64,000 nucleotides of DNA from Bacteroidota bacterium. GTDB lineage: Bacteria > Bacteroidota > Bacteroidia > Bacteroidales > FEN-979. Positions 47,841-56,771 of the stretch are shown one piece after another. Below the pieces are notes generated by a model. The model was not told the DNA's origin, searched no databases, and saw nothing but the letters and a program-made list of their open reading frames with translations. The stretch spans positions 1 through 64,000 of the forward strand of contig JAPLDI010000017.1 in the NCBI GenBank assembly GCA_026391795.1. The letters run 5' to 3'. The translations under genes were made by a program, and so were the position numbers. Position 1 is the stretch's first letter. Every line of letters starts with the position of its first letter.

Positions 47841-48542
47841 ATGGAAAAAAATCAGGCGCGCATTCTTCTTGCTGAAGACGACCGCAATCTCGGGAACATC
47901 CTAAAGAATTTCCTTGATGTGAAAGGTTTTGCAACGACATTATGCATCAATGGACAGGAGGCGGTTGATGCTTTTCACAAAAAAGAATTTGATTTCTGCA
48001 TTCTCGACATCATGATGCCGGTCAGGGATGGCTTCTCTGTGGCAAAAGAGATCCGTTCTTCAAATCAGAAGGTGCCGATCATGTTCCTGACTGCAAAATC
48101 GTTGCAGGAGGACAAGCTGAAGGGTTTTGAAACCGGTGCCGATGATTACCTTACCAAGCCTTTTAACATGGAGGAGCTGCTGATGCGGTTGCAGGCGATT
48201 CTCCGCAGGACGGAAGACACTGGCCGCAATCCGGAAAACGACAACACGTACCAGATCGGAAAGTATTCCTTCGATTTCAACCGCCAGGTATTATCCATCA
48301 AGGGCAAAGAGAAAAAACTGACTTCCAAGGAAGCCGGGCTTTTACGCATGCTGTGCATCAATGCAAACGAAGTTCTTGAACGCAGTACGGCCCTGAACAA
48401 GATCTGGACCGACGACAGTTATTTTAATGCCCGCAGCATGGATGTCTATATTGTCAAACTTAGGAAATACCTTAAAGAAGATCCTTCCGTAGAGCTGATC
48501 AATGTTCACGGGATCGGGTTCAAACTTGTGATGAATAAATAA
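47841..48542 (+). CDS. OmpR-family response regulator
   Basis: ILLAEDDRNLGNILKNFL; CILDIMMPVRDG; winged-helix C-terminus. Confidence 0.93.
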   Translation: MEKNQARILLAEDDRNLGNILKNFLDVKGFATTLCINGQEAVDAFHKKEFDFCILDIMMPVRDGFSVAKEIRSSNQKVPIMFLTAKSLQEDKLKGFETGADDYLTKPFNMEELLMRLQAILRRTEDTGRNPENDNTYQIGKYSFDFNRQVLSIKGKEKKLTSKEAGLLRMLCINANEVLERSTALNKIWTDDSYFNARSMDVYIVKLRKYLKEDPSVELINVHGIGFKLVMNK

Positions 48543-48548
48543 ATTCCA

Positions 48549-49096
48549 ATGGCCAGGCTTTACATTGTACCTACGCCCATCGGGAACCTCGAAGATATCA
48601 CCCTCCGGGCCATCCGCATCCTTAAGGAAGCTGATCTGGTGCTGGCTGAAGATACACGGAAGACATTGATTCTGCTGCGACATTGCGGAATAGAGAACAA
48701 GTTGTCGTCTCATCATGCCTTCAACGAGCACAAGTCGGTTCATGCGGTGATTGAAAGGCTGCAAGGAGGAACGACGATTGCACTGGTCAGTGATGCCGGA
48801 ACACCTGGCATCTCCGACCCGGGGTTCCTGCTGGTGCGCGAATGCATAAAGGAAAATATCACGGTTGAATGCCTTCCCGGTCCCACTGCCCTGATCCCTG
48901 CTCTGGTAAATTCAGGCCTTCCCTGCGACCGTTTTATTTTTGAAGGATTCCTTCCTCACAAAAAAGGCCGTCAGACCCGTCTGCTCAAACTGGCAGAGGA
49001 GGAAGCCACCCTGATTTTTTATGAATCCCCGCATCGCCTCATTTCCGGAGCAAGGTCGTGAAAGGAGAGATCGTCATTGTTGTCGGCGGAAAATGA
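48549..49096 (+). pseudogene. rsmI: 16S rRNA (cytidine-2'-O)-methyltransferase RsmI, internally deleted and frameshifted
   Basis: Intact to FYESPHRLI then stop at 49061; remnant VVKGEIVIVVGGK* in another frame to 49096. Confidence 0.7.
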
Positions 49097-49116
49097 ACCG
49101 AAACGAATTAAAAATT

Positions 49117-49144
49117 CATTGTTAACTGTTACCTGTTAACTGAC
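49117..49144. repeat. Heptad tract CATTGTT|AACTGTT|ACCTGTT|AACTGAC
   Basis: 4 in-register units; reverse-complement family of 9813-9847. Confidence 0.7.
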
Positions 49145-49146
49145 TT

Positions 49147-49815
49147 ATGTGCGGCAGATATTCATTTATCCTGGAAGATGAGATGATCAGGGAGCGGTTT
49201 GGCGTTACGGTCAGAAGCGCCATCTACAAGGCCCGTTACAACTGCGCCCCGACTCAAAAACTTGCGGTCATCTCCAATGAAAATCCGGAAGAGCTGAGTC
49301 TGTATCGCTGGGGACTTATCCCTTTCTGGGCCAAAGACGCTGCTATCGGAAACAAGCTGATCAATGCCAAGTCGGAAACGATTCTTGAAAAGCCTTCCTT
49401 TAAAAATTCCTTTAAGTCGAAAAGATGCCTGGTGCTCAGCGATGGTTTTTATGAGTGGAGAAAAGGATCAGTAACAACTCCTTTCAGGATCCTGCGGAAG
49501 GATGGTTCAGCTTTTGCCATGGCCGGAATCTGGGACCGGTGGATCAACCCGGAAGGAGAAGAAATCCGCTCTTTCGCCATCCTTACCACCACCCCGAACT
49601 CACTGATGGCAAAGATCCATGACCGCATGCCTGTCATCCTCGACAGGGAAACGGAAAAGCTATGGATTGAAAACTCCACGCCGGAAATTCTCATGGAAAT
49701 GTTGAAACCCTGTCCGGCTTCAACCCTCCTTGCCTACCCGGTTTCGACCCTGGTAAATTCACCCCGGGCTGATTCACCGGAAATACTTGAGCCGGCAGGT
49801 GATTCGATCTCCTAG
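49147..49815 (+). CDS. SRAP/YedK (HMCES-like) family protein
   Basis: MCGRYSF N-terminal Cys2; RYNCAPTQKLAVI; FYEWRKG. Confidence 0.92.
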   Translation: MCGRYSFILEDEMIRERFGVTVRSAIYKARYNCAPTQKLAVISNENPEELSLYRWGLIPFWAKDAAIGNKLINAKSETILEKPSFKNSFKSKRCLVLSDGFYEWRKGSVTTPFRILRKDGSAFAMAGIWDRWINPEGEEIRSFAILTTTPNSLMAKIHDRMPVILDRETEKLWIENSTPEILMEMLKPCPASTLLAYPVSTLVNSPRADSPEILEPAGDSIS

Positions 49816-50792
49816 TCCACCATCAGGTTGCAACCCCGCAGATCACTGAAGTCGAACCTTCCGAGCACTTCGAAACTCCCGTCTTCATTTATTTTTCCGA
49901 GATCCTGCAGGGCAAGGAACGAACAGGAATTGTAATTGGCAAGGTCAATGATGTTGATGCCGCCGGTCTTTCCTGGATGAAGAAGGGCAAAGGGATCGTT
50001 GGTGTCGCGGATAACCACTTTCATCCAGGGCGGGGTTCTGAAATGGCCGTTTTCCGTCGCGTAGGCCTGTGAAAGGAGTTCTGTCATCCCATATTCCGAA
50101 TGAATGTTTCCGCATCCGAACCGTCCCGAAAGAAAGGCATGCAGTTCCTCCCGGATCATCTCTTTCCTCTTTCCCTTCATCCCGCCGGTTTCCATGACTA
50201 CAGTGCCGGGCAGGGTCAGCTGAAACTTCTCCGCAAAATCAATCAGGGCATAGCTGAGGCCAATCAGAAGCGATTTTTTTCCGGGTTCTTTTCTTTCGCC
50301 AAATAACGCTGCCAGCTCTTCCTGGCGGTCAAGATAAAAACCCGAGACCTTCGAACTGCCAGCTTCAATCCATTTACTGATCATGTAGATGAGTGAGGAA
50401 TCCGGGTTCTGAACCGGGTCGGGGGTGAGGGCAAAAACATCGTACCCGGCAAGGGATCCGTAAAATTCTTCAAATCCTTTCACCAGCGATTCATTATAGA
50501 CAGAAAGGTCCGTAATGCTGTGACGGCTTCTTTCCATCCCGGTGGTTCCACTGCTGAGAAAAGTTCTTTCAACGGCTGAATCGCCGGAAACAACTCGGTG
50601 CGTTTTGAAGAAGGAAACCGGAAGAAAAGGGATCTGAGAAAAATGGGCAACTTTTCCAGGTGCTGCCCCGATGGCATTGGCATAACTCCTGTAGATCTCA
50701 TTCCGGTCGTATTGAAAACTGAACAGATCAAGAGCACAGGCATTGAATTCGCCTTCAGCCAGGGACCTGAAAATCTTTTTCCTGAACTCCAT
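49812..50792 (-). CDS. LuxE-like acyl-protein synthetase/ligase family protein
   Basis: TFLSSGTTGMERSRHSI; HSEYGMTELLSQAYA; start at MEFRKKIF. Confidence 0.8.
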   Translation of the reverse strand: MEFRKKIFRSLAEGEFNACALDLFSFQYDRNEIYRSYANAIGAAPGKVAHFSQIPFLPVSFFKTHRVVSGDSAVERTFLSSGTTGMERSRHSITDLSVYNESLVKGFEEFYGSLAGYDVFALTPDPVQNPDSSLIYMISKWIEAGSSKVSGFYLDRQEELAALFGERKEPGKKSLLIGLSYALIDFAEKFQLTLPGTVVMETGGMKGKRKEMIREELHAFLSGRFGCGNIHSEYGMTELLSQAYATENGHFRTPPWMKVVIRDTNDPFALLHPGKTGGINIIDLANYNSCSFLALQDLGKINEDGSFEVLGRFDFSDLRGCNLMVD

Positions 50793-50909
50793 CTTTCTTT
50801 TTATCCGCCTGATCCTGACAGAAAATAATTGTACTTTTATAGCCGGAATCAGATTAAATTCCTGCAAAGGTAAGATTTCGGTAAGATAATGTCTTGAAGA
50901 GGATCCTCC

Positions 50910-51419
50910 ATGAAAAAGCAGCCGTTTTTTGTACTATTCTTTCTTGCAGCAATCCTTGCGGTTTTCAGCGGATGTATGAAAAAGCAGAACTATTCCATTG
51001 TTCCCGAGATTTCCCTCCTTGGCTTTGAACTCGCATACGATACCGGCCAGTATCCGAAGTCAGGGCTTTTAACCTTCTCATACCAGGATGGCGACGGAGA
51101 CATTGGGCTGAACCCGGGCGATACTTTTCCTCCATTTCATAAGAACGGACAATATTATTATAACCTTGTCATCACCTATTATGAAAAGCAGAATGGGGTT
51201 TTTACCCCGGTTGACCTGACCATACCGTTCAGTGCCAGGATCCCTGTTCTGGCACCCGATGACCCAAACAAAGCCATCAAAGGCTATATTGAGGAGACCC
51301 TTGCCCTTTACCCCCCTCCGAAACACGACACGATCAAGTTCGAAGCCTTTATCTACGATCGTGCCCTGCATAAAAGCAATGTGATCACCACGCCTGTAAT
51401 CGTACTCAGGAGGAACTAG
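50910..51419 (+). CDS. Lipoprotein of unknown function
   Basis: Lipobox-like AVFSGCMKK; YQDGDGDIGLNPGD. Confidence 0.65.
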   Translation: MKKQPFFVLFFLAAILAVFSGCMKKQNYSIVPEISLLGFELAYDTGQYPKSGLLTFSYQDGDGDIGLNPGDTFPPFHKNGQYYYNLVITYYEKQNGVFTPVDLTIPFSARIPVLAPDDPNKAIKGYIEETLALYPPPKHDTIKFEAFIYDRALHKSNVITTPVIVLRRN

Positions 51420-51424
51420 GAGAG

Positions 51425-53266
51425 ATGGAACGTGTTTTCGCGAACAGGAAATTCATTGTTATCGGGCTGATTTTGGTGATCGGGCTGGCCTATATCATCC
51501 GGCTCTTTTTTATCCAGATCGTAGCAGATAAGTATGTCCTTTCCGCCAACAACAACGTGCTCCGGTATGTTACCCAGTACCCTGCCCGGGGCCTGGTTTT
51601 CGACCGTTTTGGAAAGCTGCTTGTATACAATGAAGCTGCCTACGACCTGATGGTCATTCCGAAACAGGTAAAAAATGTGGATACGGCTGAATTGTGCCGT
51701 CTGCTTGAAATCGAGAAGAAAGACTTCATAGACCGGGTGGAAAAAGCCCGGAATTATTCACCTTACCGTCCTTCCATTTTTGAATCACAAATCACCCGTG
51801 AAAATTACGGATACATTGAAGAGAAGATGTTCCGTTTCCCCGGGTTTTTCGTCCAGCCGCGTACCTTGCGGAAATACACCTACCCGATTGCCGCTCATAC
51901 CTTCGGATATATCGGAGAGGTAAGCCCGGAAGTCATTGATAATGATGCGTATTACAAGTCGGGGGATTATATCGGGATTAGCGGCGTTGAGAAGTCTTAT
52001 GAATCAATCCTCCGCGGAAAAAAGGGAATGAAGATCCACGTTGTGGATGTGTTCAATCGTGATAAAGGCAGTTTCCAGGGCGGTAAATACGATACGATTG
52101 CCTATGCCGGCACCGATCTCTACTCTTCGCTCGATGCCGATCTCCAGGCGTATGGTGAACTATTGATGAACGGCAAGAAAGGCAGCATTGTGGCCATTGA
52201 GCCTTCTACGGGTGAAATCCTTTGCATGGTTACCAGCCCATCCTACGATCCTAACCTCCTCGTGGGAAGAATCCGGAGAACCAATTATACCAGGCTCCTT
52301 GAAGATTCAGTCCTGGTTCCTCTATTCAACCGGGCACTGATGGCCAGCTATCCCCCAGGATCGACGTTCAAACTCGTGGATGCACTGGTCGGACAACAAT
52401 CAGGCGTATTGACACCGGAAACACGGTACGGGTGCCCCGGAGGGTTTCCCCTGGGAAATGGTAAGAAAGTCGCCTGTCATAGCCACTTTTCCCCGCTCGA
52501 CCTCCGCCAGTCGATCCAGCATTCCTGCAACACTTATTATTGCCGTGTATTCAAATCCATTATCGACAAGCGTCCATTTACCTCCACGCGCGACGGGTAT
52601 GAAAAATGGAGAAACCTGGTGATGAGTTTCGGGTTCGGGAAAAAATTCGGAATCGATCTACCTGGCGAACTGAACGGGAACATCCCCTCATCCAATTATT
52701 ATGACCGGTATCATGGAAAGAACCGGTGGACTTCGATGGCGATCATCTCACTGGGCATCGGTCAGGGCGAGATCGGGATCACCCCGCTGCAACTGGCCAA
52801 CCTTGCCTCCATCATCTCCAACCGCGGGTACTATTATACCCCTCACATCGTGAAGGCGATCGGTAAAAAAGACAATCCGAACAAGGAATTCCAGGCAAAG
52901 CATGTCACCGGCATAGACCCTCAATATTTTCCCATTGTGGTTGAGGCCATGCACGATGTGATGGAGGCAGGGGGTACAGGGTTTGCTTCAAGGGTCGATG
53001 GCATTGAAATATGCGGAAAGACAGGAACGGCACAAAATCCACATGGAAAAAATCATTCCATCTTTATCTGTTTTGCGCCGAAAGACAATCCGAAAATAGC
53101 TGTTGCCGTGGTTGTTGAGAATGCAGGGTTCGGCGCTACTTTCGCCGCCCCGATTGCAACCCTGGTGATAGAAAAATACATCAACAGGGAAGTTAAAAGA
53201 AAGGATATTGAACAGAGTATGATTAGCGGAACCATAGTGCAAAAAGGTAACGTCATTGACCAATGA
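51425..53266 (+). CDS. mrdA: Penicillin-binding protein 2
   Basis: MASYPPGSTFKLVDALVG (SxxK), SCN-type IQHSCNTYY, EICGKTGTAQNP (KTGT). Confidence 0.94.
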   Translation: MERVFANRKFIVIGLILVIGLAYIIRLFFIQIVADKYVLSANNNVLRYVTQYPARGLVFDRFGKLLVYNEAAYDLMVIPKQVKNVDTAELCRLLEIEKKDFIDRVEKARNYSPYRPSIFESQITRENYGYIEEKMFRFPGFFVQPRTLRKYTYPIAAHTFGYIGEVSPEVIDNDAYYKSGDYIGISGVEKSYESILRGKKGMKIHVVDVFNRDKGSFQGGKYDTIAYAGTDLYSSLDADLQAYGELLMNGKKGSIVAIEPSTGEILCMVTSPSYDPNLLVGRIRRTNYTRLLEDSVLVPLFNRALMASYPPGSTFKLVDALVGQQSGVLTPETRYGCPGGFPLGNGKKVACHSHFSPLDLRQSIQHSCNTYYCRVFKSIIDKRPFTSTRDGYEKWRNLVMSFGFGKKFGIDLPGELNGNIPSSNYYDRYHGKNRWTSMAIISLGIGQGEIGITPLQLANLASIISNRGYYYTPHIVKAIGKKDNPNKEFQAKHVTGIDPQYFPIVVEAMHDVMEAGGTGFASRVDGIEICGKTGTAQNPHGKNHSIFICFAPKDNPKIAVAVVVENAGFGATFAAPIATLVIEKYINREVKRKDIEQSMISGTIVQKGNVIDQ

Positions 53267-54522
53267 GAGAACGCCGCGGAGTATTTGAACACATCGACTG
53301 GTGGTTGGTGATCATCTTTCTGCTGCTCATCTTCATGGGCTGGCTCAATATCTATGCAGCCGTGTATGATGAGAACCATGGCAGCATCATCGATATGCAC
53401 GTGAAATACGGGAAACAGCTGGCCTGGATCATTGCCGCCCTGTTCCTTGGATTGATTGTTCTTTTGATCGATGGAAAATTCTTCCACCAGTTTGCCGACC
53501 TGATCTATATTCTTGGCATCCTGTTGCTGATCGCCGTAATCTTTACAGGGAAAGAGATCTCAGGCTCAAAATCATGGTTTCAGTTTGCAGGCATTGCCTT
53601 GCAGCCCGCTGAATTTGCCAAGGTTGGAACCGCACTGGCCCTGGCAAAATTCCTTGGCAAACTGGAAACGGATATCCGGAAAACGAACCAACTCTTCTCG
53701 GCCATCGGCATTATCCTCTTCCCGTCGCTTCTCGTTTTCCTTGAACATGATACCGGATCGGCCATTGTCTTCTTTGCATTCATCTTTGTGCTCTACCGGG
53801 CGGGGTTGTCGGAAAAGCTGGTCATTGCTTTTGTCCTTGTTCCCTTACTGGCAGTTCTTTCTCTTCTGATCAACAAATTCATCATCCTGGGACTGCTCCT
53901 TGTCGTTGCAGGTTTTTTCTTCCTCTATTCGAAACGAAAGATCCGGAATATCATTCTAATTTCGCTTGTTTACCTTGGATCGGCGGGGTTTGTATTTTCA
54001 GTTGATTATGCGGTGAACCACATCCTGGAACCGCACCAACGCACCCGGGTGAATGTGCTCATCGGAAAAGAGATCGACCTCAAGGGAGCGGGCTATAATG
54101 TGAACCAGTCGCTGATCGCCATTGGATCAGGAGGGGCCTGGGGAAAAGGATTTCTTCAGGGAACCCAGACCAAGTACAATTTTGTACCTGAGCAGAGTAC
54201 CGATTTTATCTTTTGCACGGTCGGGGAAGAATGGGGATTTGCAGGAAGTTTCGTCGTGGTGGCATTGTTCATTGCCCTGCTCATAAGGATCATTCTTGTG
54301 GCGGAAAGGCAACGATCGAGGTTCAGCCGGTTTTATGGCTACGGTGTTGCCTCCATCATCTTCTTTCATTTCATGATCAACGTCGGGATGACCCTCGGGC
54401 TGATCCCCGTCATAGGAATCCCCCTGCCTTTTTTCAGCTACGGGGGATCTTCACTCTGGGCATTTACGCTCCTTTTATTTGTATTTATCCGCCAGGATTC
54501 CTACCGGTATCAGTTACTTTGA
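53263..54522 (+). CDS. rodA: Rod shape-determining protein RodA (SEDS)
   Basis: GSKSWFQFAGIALQPAEFAKVGTALALAKFL; IGIPLPFFSYGGSS. Confidence 0.94.
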   Translation: MRERRGVFEHIDWWLVIIFLLLIFMGWLNIYAAVYDENHGSIIDMHVKYGKQLAWIIAALFLGLIVLLIDGKFFHQFADLIYILGILLLIAVIFTGKEISGSKSWFQFAGIALQPAEFAKVGTALALAKFLGKLETDIRKTNQLFSAIGIILFPSLLVFLEHDTGSAIVFFAFIFVLYRAGLSEKLVIAFVLVPLLAVLSLLINKFIILGLLLVVAGFFFLYSKRKIRNIILISLVYLGSAGFVFSVDYAVNHILEPHQRTRVNVLIGKEIDLKGAGYNVNQSLIAIGSGGAWGKGFLQGTQTKYNFVPEQSTDFIFCTVGEEWGFAGSFVVVALFIALLIRIILVAERQRSRFSRFYGYGVASIIFFHFMINVGMTLGLIPVIGIPLPFFSYGGSSLWAFTLLLFVFIRQDSYRYQLL

Positions 54523-54560
54523 TGAGTATAATTCCGCGCTCCTGAACAATCTTTAAGCTA

Positions 54561-54860
54561 TTATTCAGTGGCAAGTTTGATTTTGACTTTCGACTCCTTC
54601 GAATGTTGAATGGATCCCTCCTCTTTCAATTCTGTTTTCTCTTTCCGGATCCTGTAAATTTTATAACATCCGTAGAATATTCCCATGGCGATCAATACAA
54701 TCACGGCACTGTCGATTGGAGCGCCCACGGGAGTTCCTCCTGGACCCGGATCTCCTCCGGGGCCCGGAGGACCGGGCTCATCAGCAAAAACAGTTGCAAG
54801 AAAAATCGGAATGATCAGAAATTGGGCAACCAATAATATTCTCAGTATAAAATTTTTCAT
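54561..54860 (-). CDS. Small exported Gly/Pro-rich protein with PID-CTERM-like tail
   Basis: Signal peptide, PGPPGPGGDPGPGGTPVGAPIDSAVIVLIAMGIFYGCYKIYRIRK. Confidence 0.65.
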   Translation of the reverse strand: MKNFILRILLVAQFLIIPIFLATVFADEPGPPGPGGDPGPGGTPVGAPIDSAVIVLIAMGIFYGCYKIYRIRKEKTELKEEGSIQHSKESKVKIKLATE

Positions 54861-54932
54861 CTGTTGTTGTTGTTGTCGCGCCCCCGGAACGGTTTTGTTG
54901 GTATAAAAACTTTTCGTAAGTGAAACCGGTTA

Positions 54933-56423
54933 TCAGCGGATAAATACTTTTTTTGAAGTTGCAAATTCATCGGAGATCACTTTTACGATATAATAACCTT
55001 CGTTCAGGTTTACCTCATATTTTGACACCAAAGCATCCGAAAGGTTGCACGTAAAGAGTTCTCTTCCCAGGAGATCATAAACCGACATTTTTCCAATTAA
55101 TGGTTCTGTTCCGGTTTTACGGATGTAGATGAAATTTTCGTAAGAATAGATCTGAAGAAGGTCCGGGCCTGATTGCAGGTCAGAAATCCCAAAGTAGGGA
55201 TTGTCAAAATGGAGAAGGAACCTGTTTGAATTATCTGTCGTGGCATACGAGAAATTGTATACCGGGTTTGATCTCAGGCTCTGGGTAATGCTCAGTTTGA
55301 GGTCTTCAAGCATGATTGCGACATTCGAGTCGAAAGTTCCAAGGCTGTCGGCGATCAGGGTATAATTTCCGGCAACGCCACAGCTGAAACCCATGGGAAT
55401 GGTTATATCCGCCCTTCCAAAAGGCAATGAGTTACAAGAAACATTCGTGTCATTGATCTGTGTATATAGCTGTGGCGCTTCTGTCAGCCCGTATAACTTG
55501 TAGGCATCATACCCCTGGTCGTAGGAAGCAGTTGCATCCGGGTTGAACAGAACGGAGATCACATCAAAGTAGGAATTGGCATACCCCTGGGCCCTGATAA
55601 TGAGATGCGGATCCGTTGTACTTTTTAAAAAAGCTTGCGCGGTGTTAACCCTTGATGCATTGGTAAGAGCCAGGGAGGCCGTCGCATTGGTGGAATGAAC
55701 ATAAAATCCTTGCATTGCGGGAACGATGCCGGGGTGAGTACCTCCGTTATAAATTCCGGTATTTATACCGTTGGTGGGCCATGCCTGGTAATTCCCGGCT
55801 GATCCATTCCAAAACCAGGCCGTTGATTCGACATTATTCCAGGTAACACCGGTGGTCAGGTCAATAGCGCAGGGATAAGGATTTCCAACGAGGTGCCAGC
55901 CTGCCCAGTCTCCTGCCAGCCAGCCAATATTTATGGAGAGATTTCCATTGTTCAGGTTACCGTTAAAAACTTCCTGCCAGGCAGCGTTGGATGCGGGTTT
56001 CCAAACCGCATATCCGCGCATTACATCCAACGGATCGGTAGTTGATGCAATATAGGGCGCCCAGCCTGAAGTTGCAGTTTGATCAGAGGTCCTTAGATAG
56101 TCCATCAAAAAGATGCCCGACAATCCATTGGAAAGGGGAGAAGAGATATAATGCCATTGAGCAAGAGCCAGGTACCGTTCAACATATGCGTTGTTGGAAG
56201 GAACGGTAAGTGAACTTCCTGCCGTATTGTCAACGAGTAATGAACCGGTTCCTGCTGATGTTGATTTGATTCTCAGTTTGCCGTTCGTAGCGTCCGTTAT
56301 TATAAGCTTGCCTCCGTTTCTTACCGAGACATAGGCATTGGGTTCAATGATCATTCCCTGCCCGGAAAGCAGAGTAGAAGAAAACACCAGAATGCTGAAA
56401 AGAACGAGTATTTTTATTTTCAT
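54933..56423 (-). CDS. Secreted T9SS-type sorted protein (paralog 1)
   Basis: Signal peptide, LTVPSNNAYVERYLALAQWHYISSPLSNG; C-terminal GYYIVKVISDEFATSKKVFIR. Confidence 0.75.
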   Translation of the reverse strand: MKIKILVLFSILVFSSTLLSGQGMIIEPNAYVSVRNGGKLIITDATNGKLRIKSTSAGTGSLLVDNTAGSSLTVPSNNAYVERYLALAQWHYISSPLSNGLSGIFLMDYLRTSDQTATSGWAPYIASTTDPLDVMRGYAVWKPASNAAWQEVFNGNLNNGNLSINIGWLAGDWAGWHLVGNPYPCAIDLTTGVTWNNVESTAWFWNGSAGNYQAWPTNGINTGIYNGGTHPGIVPAMQGFYVHSTNATASLALTNASRVNTAQAFLKSTTDPHLIIRAQGYANSYFDVISVLFNPDATASYDQGYDAYKLYGLTEAPQLYTQINDTNVSCNSLPFGRADITIPMGFSCGVAGNYTLIADSLGTFDSNVAIMLEDLKLSITQSLRSNPVYNFSYATTDNSNRFLLHFDNPYFGISDLQSGPDLLQIYSYENFIYIRKTGTEPLIGKMSVYDLLGRELFTCNLSDALVSKYEVNLNEGYYIVKVISDEFATSKKVFIR

Positions 56424-56700
56424 AGGATGGTTTTTTAAATTACATTTAAACTGCTGTTCTTTCCCTGCCAGAAATTGTAGGACACGTTTTGCCTTCCGGG
56501 CGAATTTTCAGATTAGAGTGAAGGTTAATTATCAGATAAAAGTGCAGTGAAATATTGTTTGCAACTGTTGTGCCAACACCGGGGAAATAAAACCGGGGAA
56601 GAGCTTTTTAATTATAACTGACTGATTATCTTAATCTTTAACAGTGATAAATCTTTTGCCTTTTCGGACTCCTGGAATATATGTTGATTCTTAGATGATA

Positions 56701-56722
56701 TAACCGCACACATGTGCGGTTA
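56701..56722. repeat. Palindrome TAACCGCACA-CA-TGTGCGGTTA
   Basis: Perfect 10-bp arms. Confidence 0.8.
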
Positions 56723-56771
56723 TGCGGCCGATCATCCTAAGAAAGTAAAATCTGGCTTTGGGAAAAGTGGA

